DNA of 53,179 nt. Source: Bacillota bacterium (GTDB lineage Bacteria > Bacillota > Clostridia > Acetivibrionales > DTU013). The notes under the pieces are model-generated. The model searched no databases, had not been told where the DNA came from, and saw nothing but the letters and a program-made list of their open reading frames with translations. Of the stretch, positions 6,982 to 16,352 are shown in pieces (position 1 is the first letter of the stretch; each line of letters starts with the position of its first letter). The DNA lies in contig JAFABI010000037.1 of assembly GCA_023426125.1 (NCBI GenBank), positions 1 to 53,179 on the forward strand, in the 5' to 3' direction. The translations under genes and the position numbers were made by a program.

Positions 6982-8127
6982 CTACATTCCCAGCGCGTCC
7001 TTCATTTTGTCAAAAAAGCCTTTACGCTGGTCATAGATCTCATCGCCGCTGATGTCTGCAAATTCTCGCAACAGGGCCTTCTGTTTTTCATTCAGCTTTT
7101 TAGGCACGTCAATTTCAACCTTGATATAATGGTCGCCGCGCCCGTTGCCGCGAAGGAAGGGAATGCCCTTGCCTTTCAAACGGAAAACCGACCCTGTCTG
7201 CGTACCTTCCGGTATCGTATAGCGCACTTTTCCGTCCAGGGTAGGCACTTCCATCTCTGCGCCCAGTGCCGCCTGAACAAATGTTATGGGAATTTCGCAA
7301 ACCACATCGTTCCCCTGCCGTTTGAATATCGCATGCTGACGCACCCTGACCGTTACATAAAGGTCGCCTGCCGGCCCGCCTTTCATACCCGGCTCGCCTT
7401 CACCCCTGAGGGAGATTGTCTGGCCGTCGTCAATACCGGCCGGAACGTTGAGCTTTATCTTTACATTCTTTTTAACCTTTCCTTTGCCATTGCAGGTAGT
7501 GCACGGATTTGTTATCACCTTGCCCTCGCCGCGGCATACGTCACAGGTTTTCACATTGACAAACTGTCCGAAGGGGGTACTCTGCTTGACCTGCACCTGG
7601 CCCGTGCCGCCGCAGTGCTGACAGGTGCTTGCATGGGTCCCGGGCTTGGAGCCGGAACCTCCGCAGGTAATACAGGGTTCCATCCTGTTGATGGAAATTT
7701 CGCGCTCAATGCCAAATGCAGCTTCTTCAAAAGAAAGCTCCATGGAATATTTCAGGTCAGCCCCTTTTTGCGGACCGTTCCTTGTTCTGGACGACCTGCC
7801 GAAGCCTGAACCGCCGAAAAACGATTCGAAAATATCCCCTATTCCGCCAAAATCAAAATCCCCAAAACCTCCACCAGCACCGCCGAAGCCGTTGGGATCC
7901 ACGCCTGCATGGCCATACTGGTCATAGCGGGCTTTCTTTTGCGGGTCGCTCAATATTTCATACGCTTCATTCGCTTCTTTAAACTTTGCTTCCGCAGTTT
8001 TGTCATCCTTGTTTACATCGGGATGAAACTGCTTTGCGACCTTCCTGTATGCCTTCTTTATTTCTGCATCCGATGCGTTTTTATCTACTCCAAGGACTTC
8101 GTAATAGTCCCTCTTGGACGGTGCCAA
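6982..8127 (-). CDS. dnaJ: Chaperone protein DnaJ
   Basis: Type I J-protein that delivers substrates to DnaK and stimulates its ATPase. The N-terminal J domain has the HPD motif in KQFHPDVNKDD. A Gly/Phe-rich stretch follows, then four CxxCxGxG zinc repeats (CITCGGSG, CQHCGGTG, CDVCRGEG, CTTCNGKG) and the C-terminal substrate domain. I choose a TTG start giving APSKRDYYEVLG, because GGAG lies nine bases before it; an upstream TTG five codons earlier would include the binding site itself. Lies between dnaK and prmA in the HrcA-controlled operon. Confidence 0.95.
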   Translation of the reverse strand: MAPSKRDYYEVLGVDKNASDAEIKKAYRKVAKQFHPDVNKDDKTAEAKFKEANEAYEILSDPQKKARYDQYGHAGVDPNGFGGAGGGFGDFDFGGIGDIFESFFGGSGFGRSSRTRNGPQKGADLKYSMELSFEEAAFGIEREISINRMEPCITCGGSGSKPGTHASTCQHCGGTGQVQVKQSTPFGQFVNVKTCDVCRGEGKVITNPCTTCNGKGKVKKNVKIKLNVPAGIDDGQTISLRGEGEPGMKGGPAGDLYVTVRVRQHAIFKRQGNDVVCEIPITFVQAALGAEMEVPTLDGKVRYTIPEGTQTGSVFRLKGKGIPFLRGNGRGDHYIKVEIDVPKKLNEKQKALLREFADISGDEIYDQRKGFFDKMKDALGM

Positions 8128-8230
8128 TACTACCAACTCCAATCATTATTTTAAAAGCTTCTGCTCCATATCCGATATATTATAACATATGCAAAAAAAA
8201 GATAACAGTTAAAATTTATTACCACATACA

Positions 8231-8269
8231 GGTATATGCCTGTGGAAAGGGCGGATGTGGAATCCGCCC
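8231..8269. other. Hairpin in the dnaK-dnaJ gap
   Basis: GGGCGGAT (about 8249) pairs with ATCCGCCC (about 8260). A second small inverted repeat, CAGG with CCTG, lies just before it. With no U-run on the minus strand it is more likely an mRNA processing or stability element than a full terminator. Confidence 0.35.
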
Positions 8270-8299
8270 CCTTGCTGTCAGATTATGCTGTTTTCCCGT

Positions 8300-10159
8300 T
8301 TATTTCTTGTCGTCGTCCACTACCTTGTAATCCGCATCGTACACATTGTCCTGACCGCCGGGATTTCCTCCCGCTCCGGGATCTCCTCCGAAGCCTGCCC
8401 CCGGGTTCGGACCTCCTTGGGCACCGGGATTCTGTTGATAAATCTTGGCGGAGACATCATAGAACGCCTGTGTCAATGCTTCGGTGGCTTTTTTGATCGT
8501 TTCCAGATCGGTGCCCTTCAGCGCTTCCTTCACGGCGTTGATCTCGGACTCTACTTTTGCCTTGTCCTCTGCGCTCAGCTTGTCTCCCAGGTCCTTAACC
8601 GTCTTTTCCGACTGGTAAACCATTGAATCCGCATTGTTCCTTACATCGATTTCTTCCTTCTTCTGCTTGTCTTCGGCGGCATGCTTTTCCGCTTCCTTGA
8701 CAGCCTTCTCGATATCCGCGTCGGACAGGTTCGTAGATGCCGTGATGGTAACCTTTTGCTCATTGCCTGTGCCAAGATCCTTCGCAGATACATGGACGAT
8801 ACCGTTTGCGTCTATATCAAAGGAAACCTCTACCTGAGGTACGCCTCTTGGAGCCGGAGGAATGCCTGTGAGCTGGAATCTGCCCAGCGTCTTGTTATAT
8901 GCGGCCATCTCCCTTTCGCCCTGGAGTACATGGACTTCAACACTTGTCTGTCCGTCGGCGGCAGTCGAAAATATCTGGCTCTTTTTGGTAGGTATGGTGG
9001 TATTTCTATCAATCAGCTTGGTGAATACGCCGCCAAGAGTTTCGATACCCAGGGACAGCGGTGTAACGTCAAGCAGCAGAAGATCTTTTACTTCGCCGGT
9101 CAATACGCCCGCCTGTATTGCAGCTCCCACAGCCACGCACTCGTCGGGGTTGATCCCTTTGAAGGCTTCCTTTCCAAGGTATTTCTTGACCGCTTCCTGA
9201 ACGGCGGGAGTCCTGGTGGATCCGCCCACCAGCAATATTTTATCAATCTTGTCGGGTGTCAGGCCGGCATCCTGCATTGCCTGCCTTGTCGGTCCCATTG
9301 TCTTTTCCACCAGGTCGGAGGTAAGCTCGTCAAACTTGGCCCTTGTAAGGGTGAGGTCAAGATGCTTCGGGCCGCTGGCGTCGGCAGTGATAAAAGGAAG
9401 GTTGATATTGGTGGTGGTTACGCCGGAAAGCTCTATTTTTGCCTTCTCTGCTGCTTCCTTGAGCCTTTGCATCGCCATCCTGTCATTCCTCAGATCAATT
9501 CCGTTTTCCCGCTTGAAGGAATCGGCAAGATAATCCATGACTCTCTGGTCGAAATCGTCGCCGCCCAGCCGGTTATTGCCATGGGTGGCAAGAACCTCAA
9601 ATACGCCGTCTCCGATTTCCAGTACGGAAACGTCGAAGGTACCGCCGCCAAGGTCAAATACCATGATCTTCTGGTCGTGCTCCTTGTCAAGGCCGTAAGC
9701 CAACGCTGCCGCCGTAGGCTCGTTTATGATCCTCAAAACCTCCAGACCTGCAATTCTTCCCGCATCCTTTGTCGCCTGCCTCTGGGAATCGCTGAAATAC
9801 GCAGGCACCGTAATTACTGCCTGAGATACGGTTTCACCCAGATAAGCTTCGGCGTCCGCCTTCAGCTTTTGCAGGACCATTGCGGATATTTCCTGAGGCG
9901 TATGCGCCTTGTCATCAATTTTAACCTTGCGGTCGGTGCCCATGTCTCTTTTGATGGAGATGACCGTTCTTTCCGGATTGGTGATTGCCTGTCTTTTTGC
10001 CACCTGGCCTACAAGCCTTTCGCCTGTTTTTGAAAAGGCAACCACGGAAGGCGTGGTCCTGTTACCCTCCGCATTTGGGATGACCACCGGTTCTCCGCCT
10101 TCCATAACCGCTACGCATGAGTTGGTAGTCCCCAGATCTATTCCTATTACTTTTGCCAT
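8300..10159 (-). CDS. dnaK: Molecular chaperone DnaK (Hsp70)
   Basis: Hsp70 ATPase that binds unfolded polypeptides with DnaJ and GrpE. It starts with the phosphate-1 motif VIGIDLGTTNSCVAVMEGG and has the second signature VFDLGGGTFDVSVLEIG and the adenosine motif ILLVGGSTRTPAV. The interdomain linker LLLLDVTPLSLGIETLGG leads into the substrate-binding domain. The C-terminus is Gly/Pro/Asn-rich and ends in a charged tail. Length 619 is usual for Firmicutes. GGGAGG lies at proper distance before the ATG. Controlled by HrcA through the CIRCE site upstream of hrcA. Confidence 0.97.
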   Translation of the reverse strand: MAKVIGIDLGTTNSCVAVMEGGEPVVIPNAEGNRTTPSVVAFSKTGERLVGQVAKRQAITNPERTVISIKRDMGTDRKVKIDDKAHTPQEISAMVLQKLKADAEAYLGETVSQAVITVPAYFSDSQRQATKDAGRIAGLEVLRIINEPTAAALAYGLDKEHDQKIMVFDLGGGTFDVSVLEIGDGVFEVLATHGNNRLGGDDFDQRVMDYLADSFKRENGIDLRNDRMAMQRLKEAAEKAKIELSGVTTTNINLPFITADASGPKHLDLTLTRAKFDELTSDLVEKTMGPTRQAMQDAGLTPDKIDKILLVGGSTRTPAVQEAVKKYLGKEAFKGINPDECVAVGAAIQAGVLTGEVKDLLLLDVTPLSLGIETLGGVFTKLIDRNTTIPTKKSQIFSTAADGQTSVEVHVLQGEREMAAYNKTLGRFQLTGIPPAPRGVPQVEVSFDIDANGIVHVSAKDLGTGNEQKVTITASTNLSDADIEKAVKEAEKHAAEDKQKKEEIDVRNNADSMVYQSEKTVKDLGDKLSAEDKAKVESEINAVKEALKGTDLETIKKATEALTQAFYDVSAKIYQQNPGAQGGPNPGAGFGGDPGAGGNPGGQDNVYDADYKVVDDDKK

Positions 10160-10278
10160 ATTTTTACCTCCCAGTATTTTTATACTATTTGTTTATATTA
10201 TGTTCATTGATTTTGATTTTCTTTGACCTTTCCGGTCTTCTCCAACCGGTATCACATTTTACCGTTCTTTGGCAGGAA

Positions 10279-10875
10279 TCAGTTTGCAACCTTGACCATG
10301 CTGTGCCTTATAACCTTGTCCTTATAAACATACCCTTTTTGGAACTCTTCTACTACCATATTCTGTCCGCAGTCTGCGTCTTCAACATGCATTACGGCAT
10401 TGTGCAGCTGGGGGTCAAAACACGCTTCGGAGCAGTTGATTTCTTCTACCCCGATATTTTTCAAGGAATCCTTCATCTGGCGGTAGACAAGCTCAACGCC
10501 CTCCTTCAGCGACTGGGGCCCATTATCGCCGGAGCAGGCCTGCAATGCTCTTTCCAGGTTGTCCACAACCGGCAGGATAGCAGATACCACATCGCTCACT
10601 GCCTCTGAATAAAGGGACTCCTTTTCCCTTATTGTTCTCTTTTTGTAATTGTCAAATTCGGCAACGGATCTCTGGAGTTTGTCAAGGTATTCCTCATTTT
10701 TCTTATTCTTTTCTTCCAGTTCGGCCTTCAAGCTTTCCAGTTCTTTTACCATCCCGTCCGCCGGGGCATTTTCGCAATTGCAGACGGTTTCCTTCGCAGC
10801 GGTGTTATCCGTCACATTCTCGTCCATATTCATTTTATCTTCCTTTGCGTCCTGATATTCTTTTTTCCCTTTCAT
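10279..10875 (-). CDS. grpE: Nucleotide exchange factor GrpE
   Basis: Releases ADP from DnaK. The long N-terminal helix (VKELESLKAELEEKNKK) and the core FDNYKKRTIREKESLYSEA identify it, and the C-terminal beta domain ends in KDKVIRHSMVKVA. The N-terminal ~40 residues are low-complexity and include a CNCEN motif. The start is uncertain: the first ATG has a poor ribosome site, whereas the ATG 14 codons later (MNMDENV) follows AAGGAAG at good spacing and would give 184 residues. Second gene of the operon, between hrcA and dnaK. Confidence 0.93.
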   Translation of the reverse strand: MKGKKEYQDAKEDKMNMDENVTDNTAAKETVCNCENAPADGMVKELESLKAELEEKNKKNEEYLDKLQRSVAEFDNYKKRTIREKESLYSEAVSDVVSAILPVVDNLERALQACSGDNGPQSLKEGVELVYRQMKDSLKNIGVEEINCSEACFDPQLHNAVMHVEDADCGQNMVVEEFQKGYVYKDKVIRHSMVKVAN

Positions 10876-10922
10876 TTTTTGCTTCCATTTCCTCCTGTCC
10901 TGAGACTTTTGTATTCAATTTG

Positions 10923-11978
10923 TTAATCGTCATCCTCCAGATAGGTTCCGAGCAATTTGATAATCTCCCGGTTAATCATTTTTCGGATATGGTTCATTGA
11001 AGAAACTACTCTGGGATATTCCATCCTGGTAGGGCCTATGATTCCGATGGAACCAATGAATGTATCGCCTAGATTATAATTAGTGGTAACAAGACTGCAA
11101 TCCCTGATTCCGGTAATGTCATTTTCCGAGCCGATCCGGACGGTGATGCCGCCTTTTTCAATGGAATCGGCCAGCAGCCTGCACAGGTTTGCCTTCTCCT
11201 CCAGGATATTCATGAATTCCCTTGCCTTGATCACGTCTCTGAATTCCGGATAGTTAAAAATATTGGTGGTCCCGTCCAGATAAACCTCCGGGTTGTCGAT
11301 AAGGTTTATACATTCGGCCACGCCTTCCAGTACAGGCAGCAGAATATCCTTCGGTACGCCGGTTTCTTCCTCCAGCTCGTTTATCACCTTTCCGCCGATC
11401 TGTTCCAGGGAAAGGCCGCTCAACTTATCGTTCAGCATGTTTGAAATGCTTATAAGGACATCCGGCTGGACATTGACCGTCAGCTTCACCAACTGGTTCC
11501 TTACAATGCCCGCATTGGTGACTACCACCACCAGAGCTTTTCCGCTTTCGATGGGCACTACCTGCAGCGCCTTTAATATGCTTTTCTTCATCTGCGGCGT
11601 AATGGCCATCGACGTGTATCTGGTAAAGCGGGACATAACGGCGGAAGCTTGCCTGATCAGCTGGCTCAGCTCGTTGATGCGGGTTTCCATCGCCATCCTG
11701 ATGGTCTCCACTTCATCCTTGCTTAATTCCCTGACTGTCATCAATTGATCGACATACAACCGATAGCCTTTATCCGACGGGATTCTTCCCGAGGATGTGT
11801 GCGGCTGCTCAAGAAATCCCATTTCCTCCAGGTCCGCCATCTCATTCCGGATGGTTGCCGAGCTTAAACCCAGTTCGTGCTTCCGCGCAATCGTACGCGA
11901 CCCTATAGGCTCCGCCGTGTTGATGTAATCGTCGATGATGGCCTGCAATATTAGTCTTTTTCTATCGTCCAAAAACAT
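10923..11978 (-). CDS. hrcA: Heat-inducible transcription repressor HrcA
   Basis: Repressor of class I heat-shock genes; it binds the CIRCE operator, and in Bacillus its activity depends on GroE. The N-terminal winged helix is seen in AEPIGSRTIARKHELGLSSATIRNEMADLE, and the downstream part matches the GAF-like HrcA core. I choose the ATG (MFLDDRKRLIL) preceded by GGGGTGA; a GTG six codons upstream lacks a binding site. First gene of the operon, and it should repress its own promoter through the perfect CIRCE at 12093-12119. Confidence 0.95.
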   Translation of the reverse strand: MFLDDRKRLILQAIIDDYINTAEPIGSRTIARKHELGLSSATIRNEMADLEEMGFLEQPHTSSGRIPSDKGYRLYVDQLMTVRELSKDEVETIRMAMETRINELSQLIRQASAVMSRFTRYTSMAITPQMKKSILKALQVVPIESGKALVVVVTNAGIVRNQLVKLTVNVQPDVLISISNMLNDKLSGLSLEQIGGKVINELEEETGVPKDILLPVLEGVAECINLIDNPEVYLDGTTNIFNYPEFRDVIKAREFMNILEEKANLCRLLADSIEKGGITVRIGSENDITGIRDCSLVTTNYNLGDTFIGSIGIIGPTRMEYPRVVSSMNHIRKMINREIIKLLGTYLEDDD

Positions 11979-12092
11979 CTCTTCACCCCAGTCCACGAAG
12001 GGATTGCCAAAAGTTCAGAAACCAGACGCCGGAAACTATAGCATATCTTTATTCTTTGTTCACTGTCCTTTCGAAATTCCCTTTCCAGTTTG

Positions 12093-12119
12093 TTAGCACT
12101 CTTGCTATACGAGTGCTAA
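12093..12119 (-). promoter_or_regulatory. CIRCE operator
   Basis: Perfect inverted repeat TTAGCACTC, nine-base spacer, GAGTGCTAA: an exact match to the CIRCE consensus bound by HrcA. It lies just downstream of the -10 box at 12127-12132, so HrcA binding would block transcription start. Confidence 0.97.
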
Positions 12120-12126
12120 TATATTA

Positions 12127-12155
12127 AAAATACCACCTTGGGTTTTTTTTGTCAA
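12127..12155 (-). promoter_or_regulatory. Sigma-A promoter of the hrcA-dnaK operon
   Basis: Minus-strand TTGACA (12150-12155), a 17-bp spacer (12133-12149) and TATTTT (12127-12132). The predicted start falls at the upstream edge of the CIRCE site. Confidence 0.75.
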
Positions 12156-12210
12156 TAGTTTTATTTACTTTTTTCCTGACTTTCTCTGACCTTTGAAAAA
12201 TCAAATAAAA

Positions 12211-13347
12211 TCATATGAATTCCTCAAAAACCGCATTGGCTATATCCAGTCCGTAAGGCGAAAGCCTCAGCCTTTCACCCTCCAGCTCCAGCAGCTGCTT
12301 TTTCAACAATTTGTCAATCTGCTTTCCAAAGATGCCAAACACATCCTCACCATATCTTAATTCAAATTGTTTTGTACTGACGCCCTCCACAAGCCTCAGC
12401 CCCAGTATCATGTATTCAGCCATGGACTCTGTTCTATCTATCAGCTGTACATTCTCCGCAGGATTCCCGTTATTCACTGTAATGTTTATATAATCTTCAA
12501 TATCGTAAATATTATTATATCTTTTTCCTCCCAGATAGGAATGCGCTCCCACCCCAATTCCAAGATATTCTTCAGCCTCCCAGTACACGAGATTATGCCT
12601 GCACTCATATCCCGGAAGTGAGAAGTTGGATATCTCATAATGGATGTAGCCGCGCTTTTTTAATTCATCCACGGCATACCAGTACATCCTTCTGTCCAGT
12701 TCGTCGTCCACCGGCTGAAGCGATCCCGCCCGGAGCATGTCGTAAAAGGGCGTTTCTTCTTCGATCTTAAGGCTATAGCAGGAAATATGCTGAAGCCCCA
12801 GCCGGATTACCAAATCAACTGTTTCACGCCAATCGTTGACCGTTTGCCCCGGAATTCCGAAAATCAAATCCGCATTGATATTTTTAAAGCCTGCTTTCAC
12901 CGCAGCTTCATAGTTGGCCATGAAGTCCTCTGCGGAATGTATCCTTCCCAGCTTTTTGAGGTGAACGTCCTGGCATGCCTGTAAGCCCATGCTCAGGCGG
13001 TTTATGCCGATAATCCTGTAGGAAAGCAGCTTCTCATAGGTCAGCGTGCCGGGATTGGATTCGATTGTAATTTCCGCCTTGCTGTCAATTTTAAAGTACT
13101 GCTTGCAGGCATTCATCAATTGATAGGTGTATTTTGCGTCGGGCAGGGACGGGGTGCCTCCCCCAATGAAAATGGAACTGATCACGCAGTCCCTCATGTG
13201 TTCCGAAGAATTGCGGATTTCCTGCTGAAGGGTATGGAAATATGCTTCAATGAGAGCTTCCTTCCCTGCCTGGGAATTGAAGTCACAATAATGGCATTTT
13301 GATTTGCAAAAGGGTATATGAATGTAGAGTCCGATTTTTTTATCCAT
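12211..13347 (-). CDS. hemW: Radical SAM heme chaperone HemW
   Basis: HemN-like radical SAM protein that in other bacteria binds heme and transfers it to target enzymes; it is not the oxygen-independent coproporphyrinogen oxidase. The motif CKSKCHYCDF gives the CxxxCxxC cluster, FIGGGTPSLPD the glycine-rich SAM site, and HNLVYWEAEEYLGIGVGAHS the HemW signature. I choose the ATG (MDKKIGLYIHI) after AGGTGATG; an upstream start would overlap the preceding gene. Lies between lepA and hrcA, the common Firmicutes order. A second HemN-like gene, hemZ, is at 30654. Confidence 0.93.
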   Translation of the reverse strand: MDKKIGLYIHIPFCKSKCHYCDFNSQAGKEALIEAYFHTLQQEIRNSSEHMRDCVISSIFIGGGTPSLPDAKYTYQLMNACKQYFKIDSKAEITIESNPGTLTYEKLLSYRIIGINRLSMGLQACQDVHLKKLGRIHSAEDFMANYEAAVKAGFKNINADLIFGIPGQTVNDWRETVDLVIRLGLQHISCYSLKIEEETPFYDMLRAGSLQPVDDELDRRMYWYAVDELKKRGYIHYEISNFSLPGYECRHNLVYWEAEEYLGIGVGAHSYLGGKRYNNIYDIEDYINITVNNGNPAENVQLIDRTESMAEYMILGLRLVEGVSTKQFELRYGEDVFGIFGKQIDKLLKKQLLELEGERLRLSPYGLDIANAVFEEFI

Positions 13348-13367
13348 AAAGATCATCACCTTTTTTG

Positions 13368-14168
13368 TCAAAGCTTTAAAGAATGCTCTTTATCCCATGG
13401 CAACATTATATGCTTAAAGCCTGTTTCCTTCAGCAATCCGTAAGCTTCCTTCAGCCCTCTTCCGGCGTCCTTGCTGCAGTGGGCGTCACTCCCCACACAG
13501 ACGTTCGTGCCGCCAAAGCCATGGTAAAGCTCCAGGAAGGCCTTTCCCGGCAAGGTTTCTCCCAGCGGAGAATAAAGACCGGAGCTATTGACTTCCACGA
13601 TTTTGCCTGACTTTGCGCTTATCCGGGCAATCTCATATTCCGCATCCTTCACCATTTGCTGCAAGCTCTCCTGCTTATAATATGCGTCTCCCAGATACCT
13701 TTTAAACACGCCCACATGGCCGATGACATCAAAAGCATCCACTTCAAGGCTGTATCTGAATTCCTCGTAATACCGCTCAATAATATATTTCAACTTATCC
13801 GGGTCGTTGATGGAGGGCATGTATACCCGGTTTGATATGGAGAAACCATCGATCATATGTATGGAGCACATGGTAAACGCGTAGCGGAATTGCTCCAGAT
13901 GCTCAAGTATGACCTCCTGGGCTTTCTTGTTATAATCTATTTCACAGCCGGCATAAAATTCATACCCTCTGTCTTTTAAAGCCTCTACTTCCGCGAAATA
14001 AACCGGAGGGTTCAACAAGCCGTATGAACCGCATTCCGGCATCAGATCAAGGTGCTCGGCAAAGCCGATACCGGCAATTTTTCCTTCGTCAACTGCGGCG
14101 GTGTATTCTCCAAGGACGGACAGACCGTCCGCCGAATGGGTGGAATGTATATGCGAATCGTAGTACAT
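13368..14168 (-). CDS. PHP-domain histidinol-phosphatase family protein
   Basis: A 266-residue PHP-fold metal-dependent phosphatase. The metal ligands of motif I (HIHSTHSADG), a His in GFAEHLDL, CEIDYN, MCSIHMIDG, DVIGHVGVFKRY and SDAHCSKDAGRGL are present, matching the HisK-type histidinol phosphate phosphatase family. No other histidine biosynthesis gene is in the window, so the substrate is uncertain; many paralogues in Clostridia are only general PHP proteins. AGGGAG lies before the ATG. It lies between lepA and hemW, probably in one transcript with them. Confidence 0.8.
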   Translation of the reverse strand: MYYDSHIHSTHSADGLSVLGEYTAAVDEGKIAGIGFAEHLDLMPECGSYGLLNPPVYFAEVEALKDRGYEFYAGCEIDYNKKAQEVILEHLEQFRYAFTMCSIHMIDGFSISNRVYMPSINDPDKLKYIIERYYEEFRYSLEVDAFDVIGHVGVFKRYLGDAYYKQESLQQMVKDAEYEIARISAKSGKIVEVNSSGLYSPLGETLPGKAFLELYHGFGGTNVCVGSDAHCSKDAGRGLKEAYGLLKETGFKHIMLPWDKEHSLKL

Positions 14169-14332
14169 TTATTCTCCCTGAAATTAAAACTACATTGAAG
14201 CGTCCGCGATATTTCTTTAAGGCGCATAAATGCCGACAAATCAATGTTTTTTTTACTGTATTTTTCTTTCCTGTATTGCTTTCCTGCCCGGTAAGCAGGA
14301 TATACTCCGCGGGAACCTCCGGAATGCATATA

Positions 14333-16141
14333 TTAATCCAGCTTGAGTACGGTCATAAACGCTTCCTGCGGCACTTCCACCGAGCCTACCTGGCGCATGC
14401 GCCGTTTACCTTCCTTCTGTTTCTCCAGCAGCTTTTTCTTTCGCGTGATATCCCCGCCGTAGCACTTGGCAAGAACGTCCTTCCTGTATGCCTTGACGGT
14501 TTCCCTTGCGATGATCTTTCCTCCGATACATGCCTGAATGGGAATTTCAAACTGCTGCCTGTGGATGGCATCCTTCAGCTTCTCAGCGATCCGCCTCCCC
14601 CTTGCATACGACTTTTCGGTATGCACGATGAAGGAAAGTGCGTCCACGATTTCCCCATTCAGCAGGATATCCAGCTTCACAAGCTCCGACTCCCTATAGC
14701 CGATAAGCTCATAGTCAAAGGACGCATAGCCTCTCGTTCTGGACTTGAGAGCATCAAAGAAGTCGTAGATGATCTCGTTGAGCGGCAGTTCATAGGTCAG
14801 GATTACACGCTTTTCATCTATATAGGACATGTCCTTGTAAATGCCGCGGCGTTCCTGTGCCAGCTCCATTATGCTCCCCACATATTCCACCGGCGTCATG
14901 ATGGTAGCTTTGGTTATGGGCTCTTCCATTTTTTCGATCAAGGTAGGCGGGGGCAAATTGGTGGGATTGTCTATATTCAGCACTTCGCCGCTGGTGTCTG
15001 TAATTTTGTAAATAACGCTTGGCGCAGTGGTTACCAGGTCCAGGTCATATTCCCTCTCCAGCCTCTCCTGTATGATTTCAAGATGAAGCAGGCCGAGGAA
15101 TCCGCATCGGAAACCGAAGCCCAGTGCAACGGAGGTTTCCGGTTCAAAGGTCAGGGCGGCGTCATTCAGCTGCAGCTTTTCCAGGGCATCCCTGAGGTCG
15201 CCGTACTTTGCGCCGTCTGCCGGATATATGCCGCAAAAGACCATGGAATTTACTTTTTTGTAGCCGGGCAGCGGTTCGGCAGCAGGATTGTCTGCCAGCG
15301 TAATGGTATCGCCGACCCTTGTATCTCTGACGTTTTTTATACTGGCTGCAATATATCCCACCTCGCCGGCAAGCAGCTCCGTACAGGGCATGTACTGGCC
15401 AGGCCTGAAATAGCCTACCTCCGTTACGACGAACTCCTTTTTGGTATACATCATCTTTATGGTGTCTCCCTGCCTGACTGTGCCTTGCTTTATCCGCACA
15501 TAGGCGATTACACCTTTGTAGGCGTCATAAAAGGAATCGAAGATCAATGCCTTCAATGCCGCCGATTCATCCCCTTCGGGATGTGGAATGACGTTTACGA
15601 CGGCTTCCAGTACATCTTCAATATTAATCCCGTTCTTTGCAGAGACCAGCGGGGCGCCGTGCGCATCAAGGCCAATGACATCTTCGATCTCCTTTTTCAC
15701 ATGGTCGGGCTGGGCACTGGGAAGGTCGATCTTATTTATTACCGGCAATATCTCAAGATTGTGCTCAAGGGCAAGATATACATTGGCCAGGGTCTGGGCC
15801 TCTATTCCCTGCGCGGCGTCAACCACCAGTATGGCGCCTTCACAGGCAGCCAGGCTTCTGGAAACTTCATAGTTGAAGTCTACATGCCCCGGGGTGTCTA
15901 TAAGGTTGAAGATATACACCTCGCCGTCATTTGCCTTATAGGCCATCCTTACGGACTGGGCTTTAATGGTGATTCCGCGCTCACGCTCAATGTCCATATT
16001 GTCCAGAATCTGCTCCTGCATTTCCCTCAGGGTCAGAACGCCGGTTTTCTCAATCATCCGGTCAGCCAGTGTGGATTTACCGTGATCGATATGGGCAATG
16101 ATACAAAAATTTCTTATCCGATTCTGTCTTTCGCTCGCCAT
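14333..16141 (-). CDS. lepA: Elongation factor 4 (LepA)
   Basis: Ribosome-associated GTPase that acts on stalled or back-translocated ribosomes and in initiation and assembly. G-domain motifs are IIAHIDHGKSTLADRM (G1), DTPGHVDF (G3) and NKIDLPSA (G4). The EF4-specific C-terminal domain is seen in KRMRQVGSVEVPQEAF. The 602-residue length is standard. The ATG follows GAGAGG by seven bases. In many Firmicutes it follows spoIIP; here a plus-strand gene and repeats separate them. A 707-codon open frame on the opposite strand is a mirror of this gene. Confidence 0.97.
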   Translation of the reverse strand: MASERQNRIRNFCIIAHIDHGKSTLADRMIEKTGVLTLREMQEQILDNMDIERERGITIKAQSVRMAYKANDGEVYIFNLIDTPGHVDFNYEVSRSLAACEGAILVVDAAQGIEAQTLANVYLALEHNLEILPVINKIDLPSAQPDHVKKEIEDVIGLDAHGAPLVSAKNGINIEDVLEAVVNVIPHPEGDESAALKALIFDSFYDAYKGVIAYVRIKQGTVRQGDTIKMMYTKKEFVVTEVGYFRPGQYMPCTELLAGEVGYIAASIKNVRDTRVGDTITLADNPAAEPLPGYKKVNSMVFCGIYPADGAKYGDLRDALEKLQLNDAALTFEPETSVALGFGFRCGFLGLLHLEIIQERLEREYDLDLVTTAPSVIYKITDTSGEVLNIDNPTNLPPPTLIEKMEEPITKATIMTPVEYVGSIMELAQERRGIYKDMSYIDEKRVILTYELPLNEIIYDFFDALKSRTRGYASFDYELIGYRESELVKLDILLNGEIVDALSFIVHTEKSYARGRRIAEKLKDAIHRQQFEIPIQACIGGKIIARETVKAYRKDVLAKCYGGDITRKKKLLEKQKEGKRRMRQVGSVEVPQEAFMTVLKLD

Positions 16142-16282
16142 TCATAATCCTCTCAAATTCATCCGTAACATTCGATCTTATACCAAATAGGAAGGAATGT
16201 AAGCATCGTTGTAGTATTTCCAATGCGTAAATATTATAACACTGATATTGCATAAAATAAAGATGTGTCAGATGAGTTCATG

Positions 16283-16311
16283 TTGTACCAGGCAGCATTT
16301 ATTGGTACAAT
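16283..16311 (+). promoter_or_regulatory. Likely promoter for the membrane protein gene
   Basis: TTGTAC (16283-16288), a 17-bp spacer and TACAAT (16306-16311), about 40 bp before the start codon. The boxes are imperfect but the spacing is ideal. Confidence 0.5.
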
Positions 16312-16352
16312 AGTGAATAACTCTACTATATTCATTTAAGGGGTGAAAAGTA

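Noticed and set aside
8231..8269. Rho-independent terminator between dnaK and dnaJ
   Set aside because: A stem is present but no U-run follows on the minus strand, and dnaJ needs read-through.
8681..10033. 450-codon plus-strand open frame
   Set aside because: It is antisense to dnaK and an effect of codon bias.
12211..13347. Oxygen-independent coproporphyrinogen oxidase HemN
   Set aside because: The VGAHS signature, shorter length and lepA-hrcA context fit HemW.
14024..16147. 707-codon open frame on the plus strand
   Set aside because: It is the mirror of lepA, whose motifs and ribosome site on the minus strand are unambiguous.
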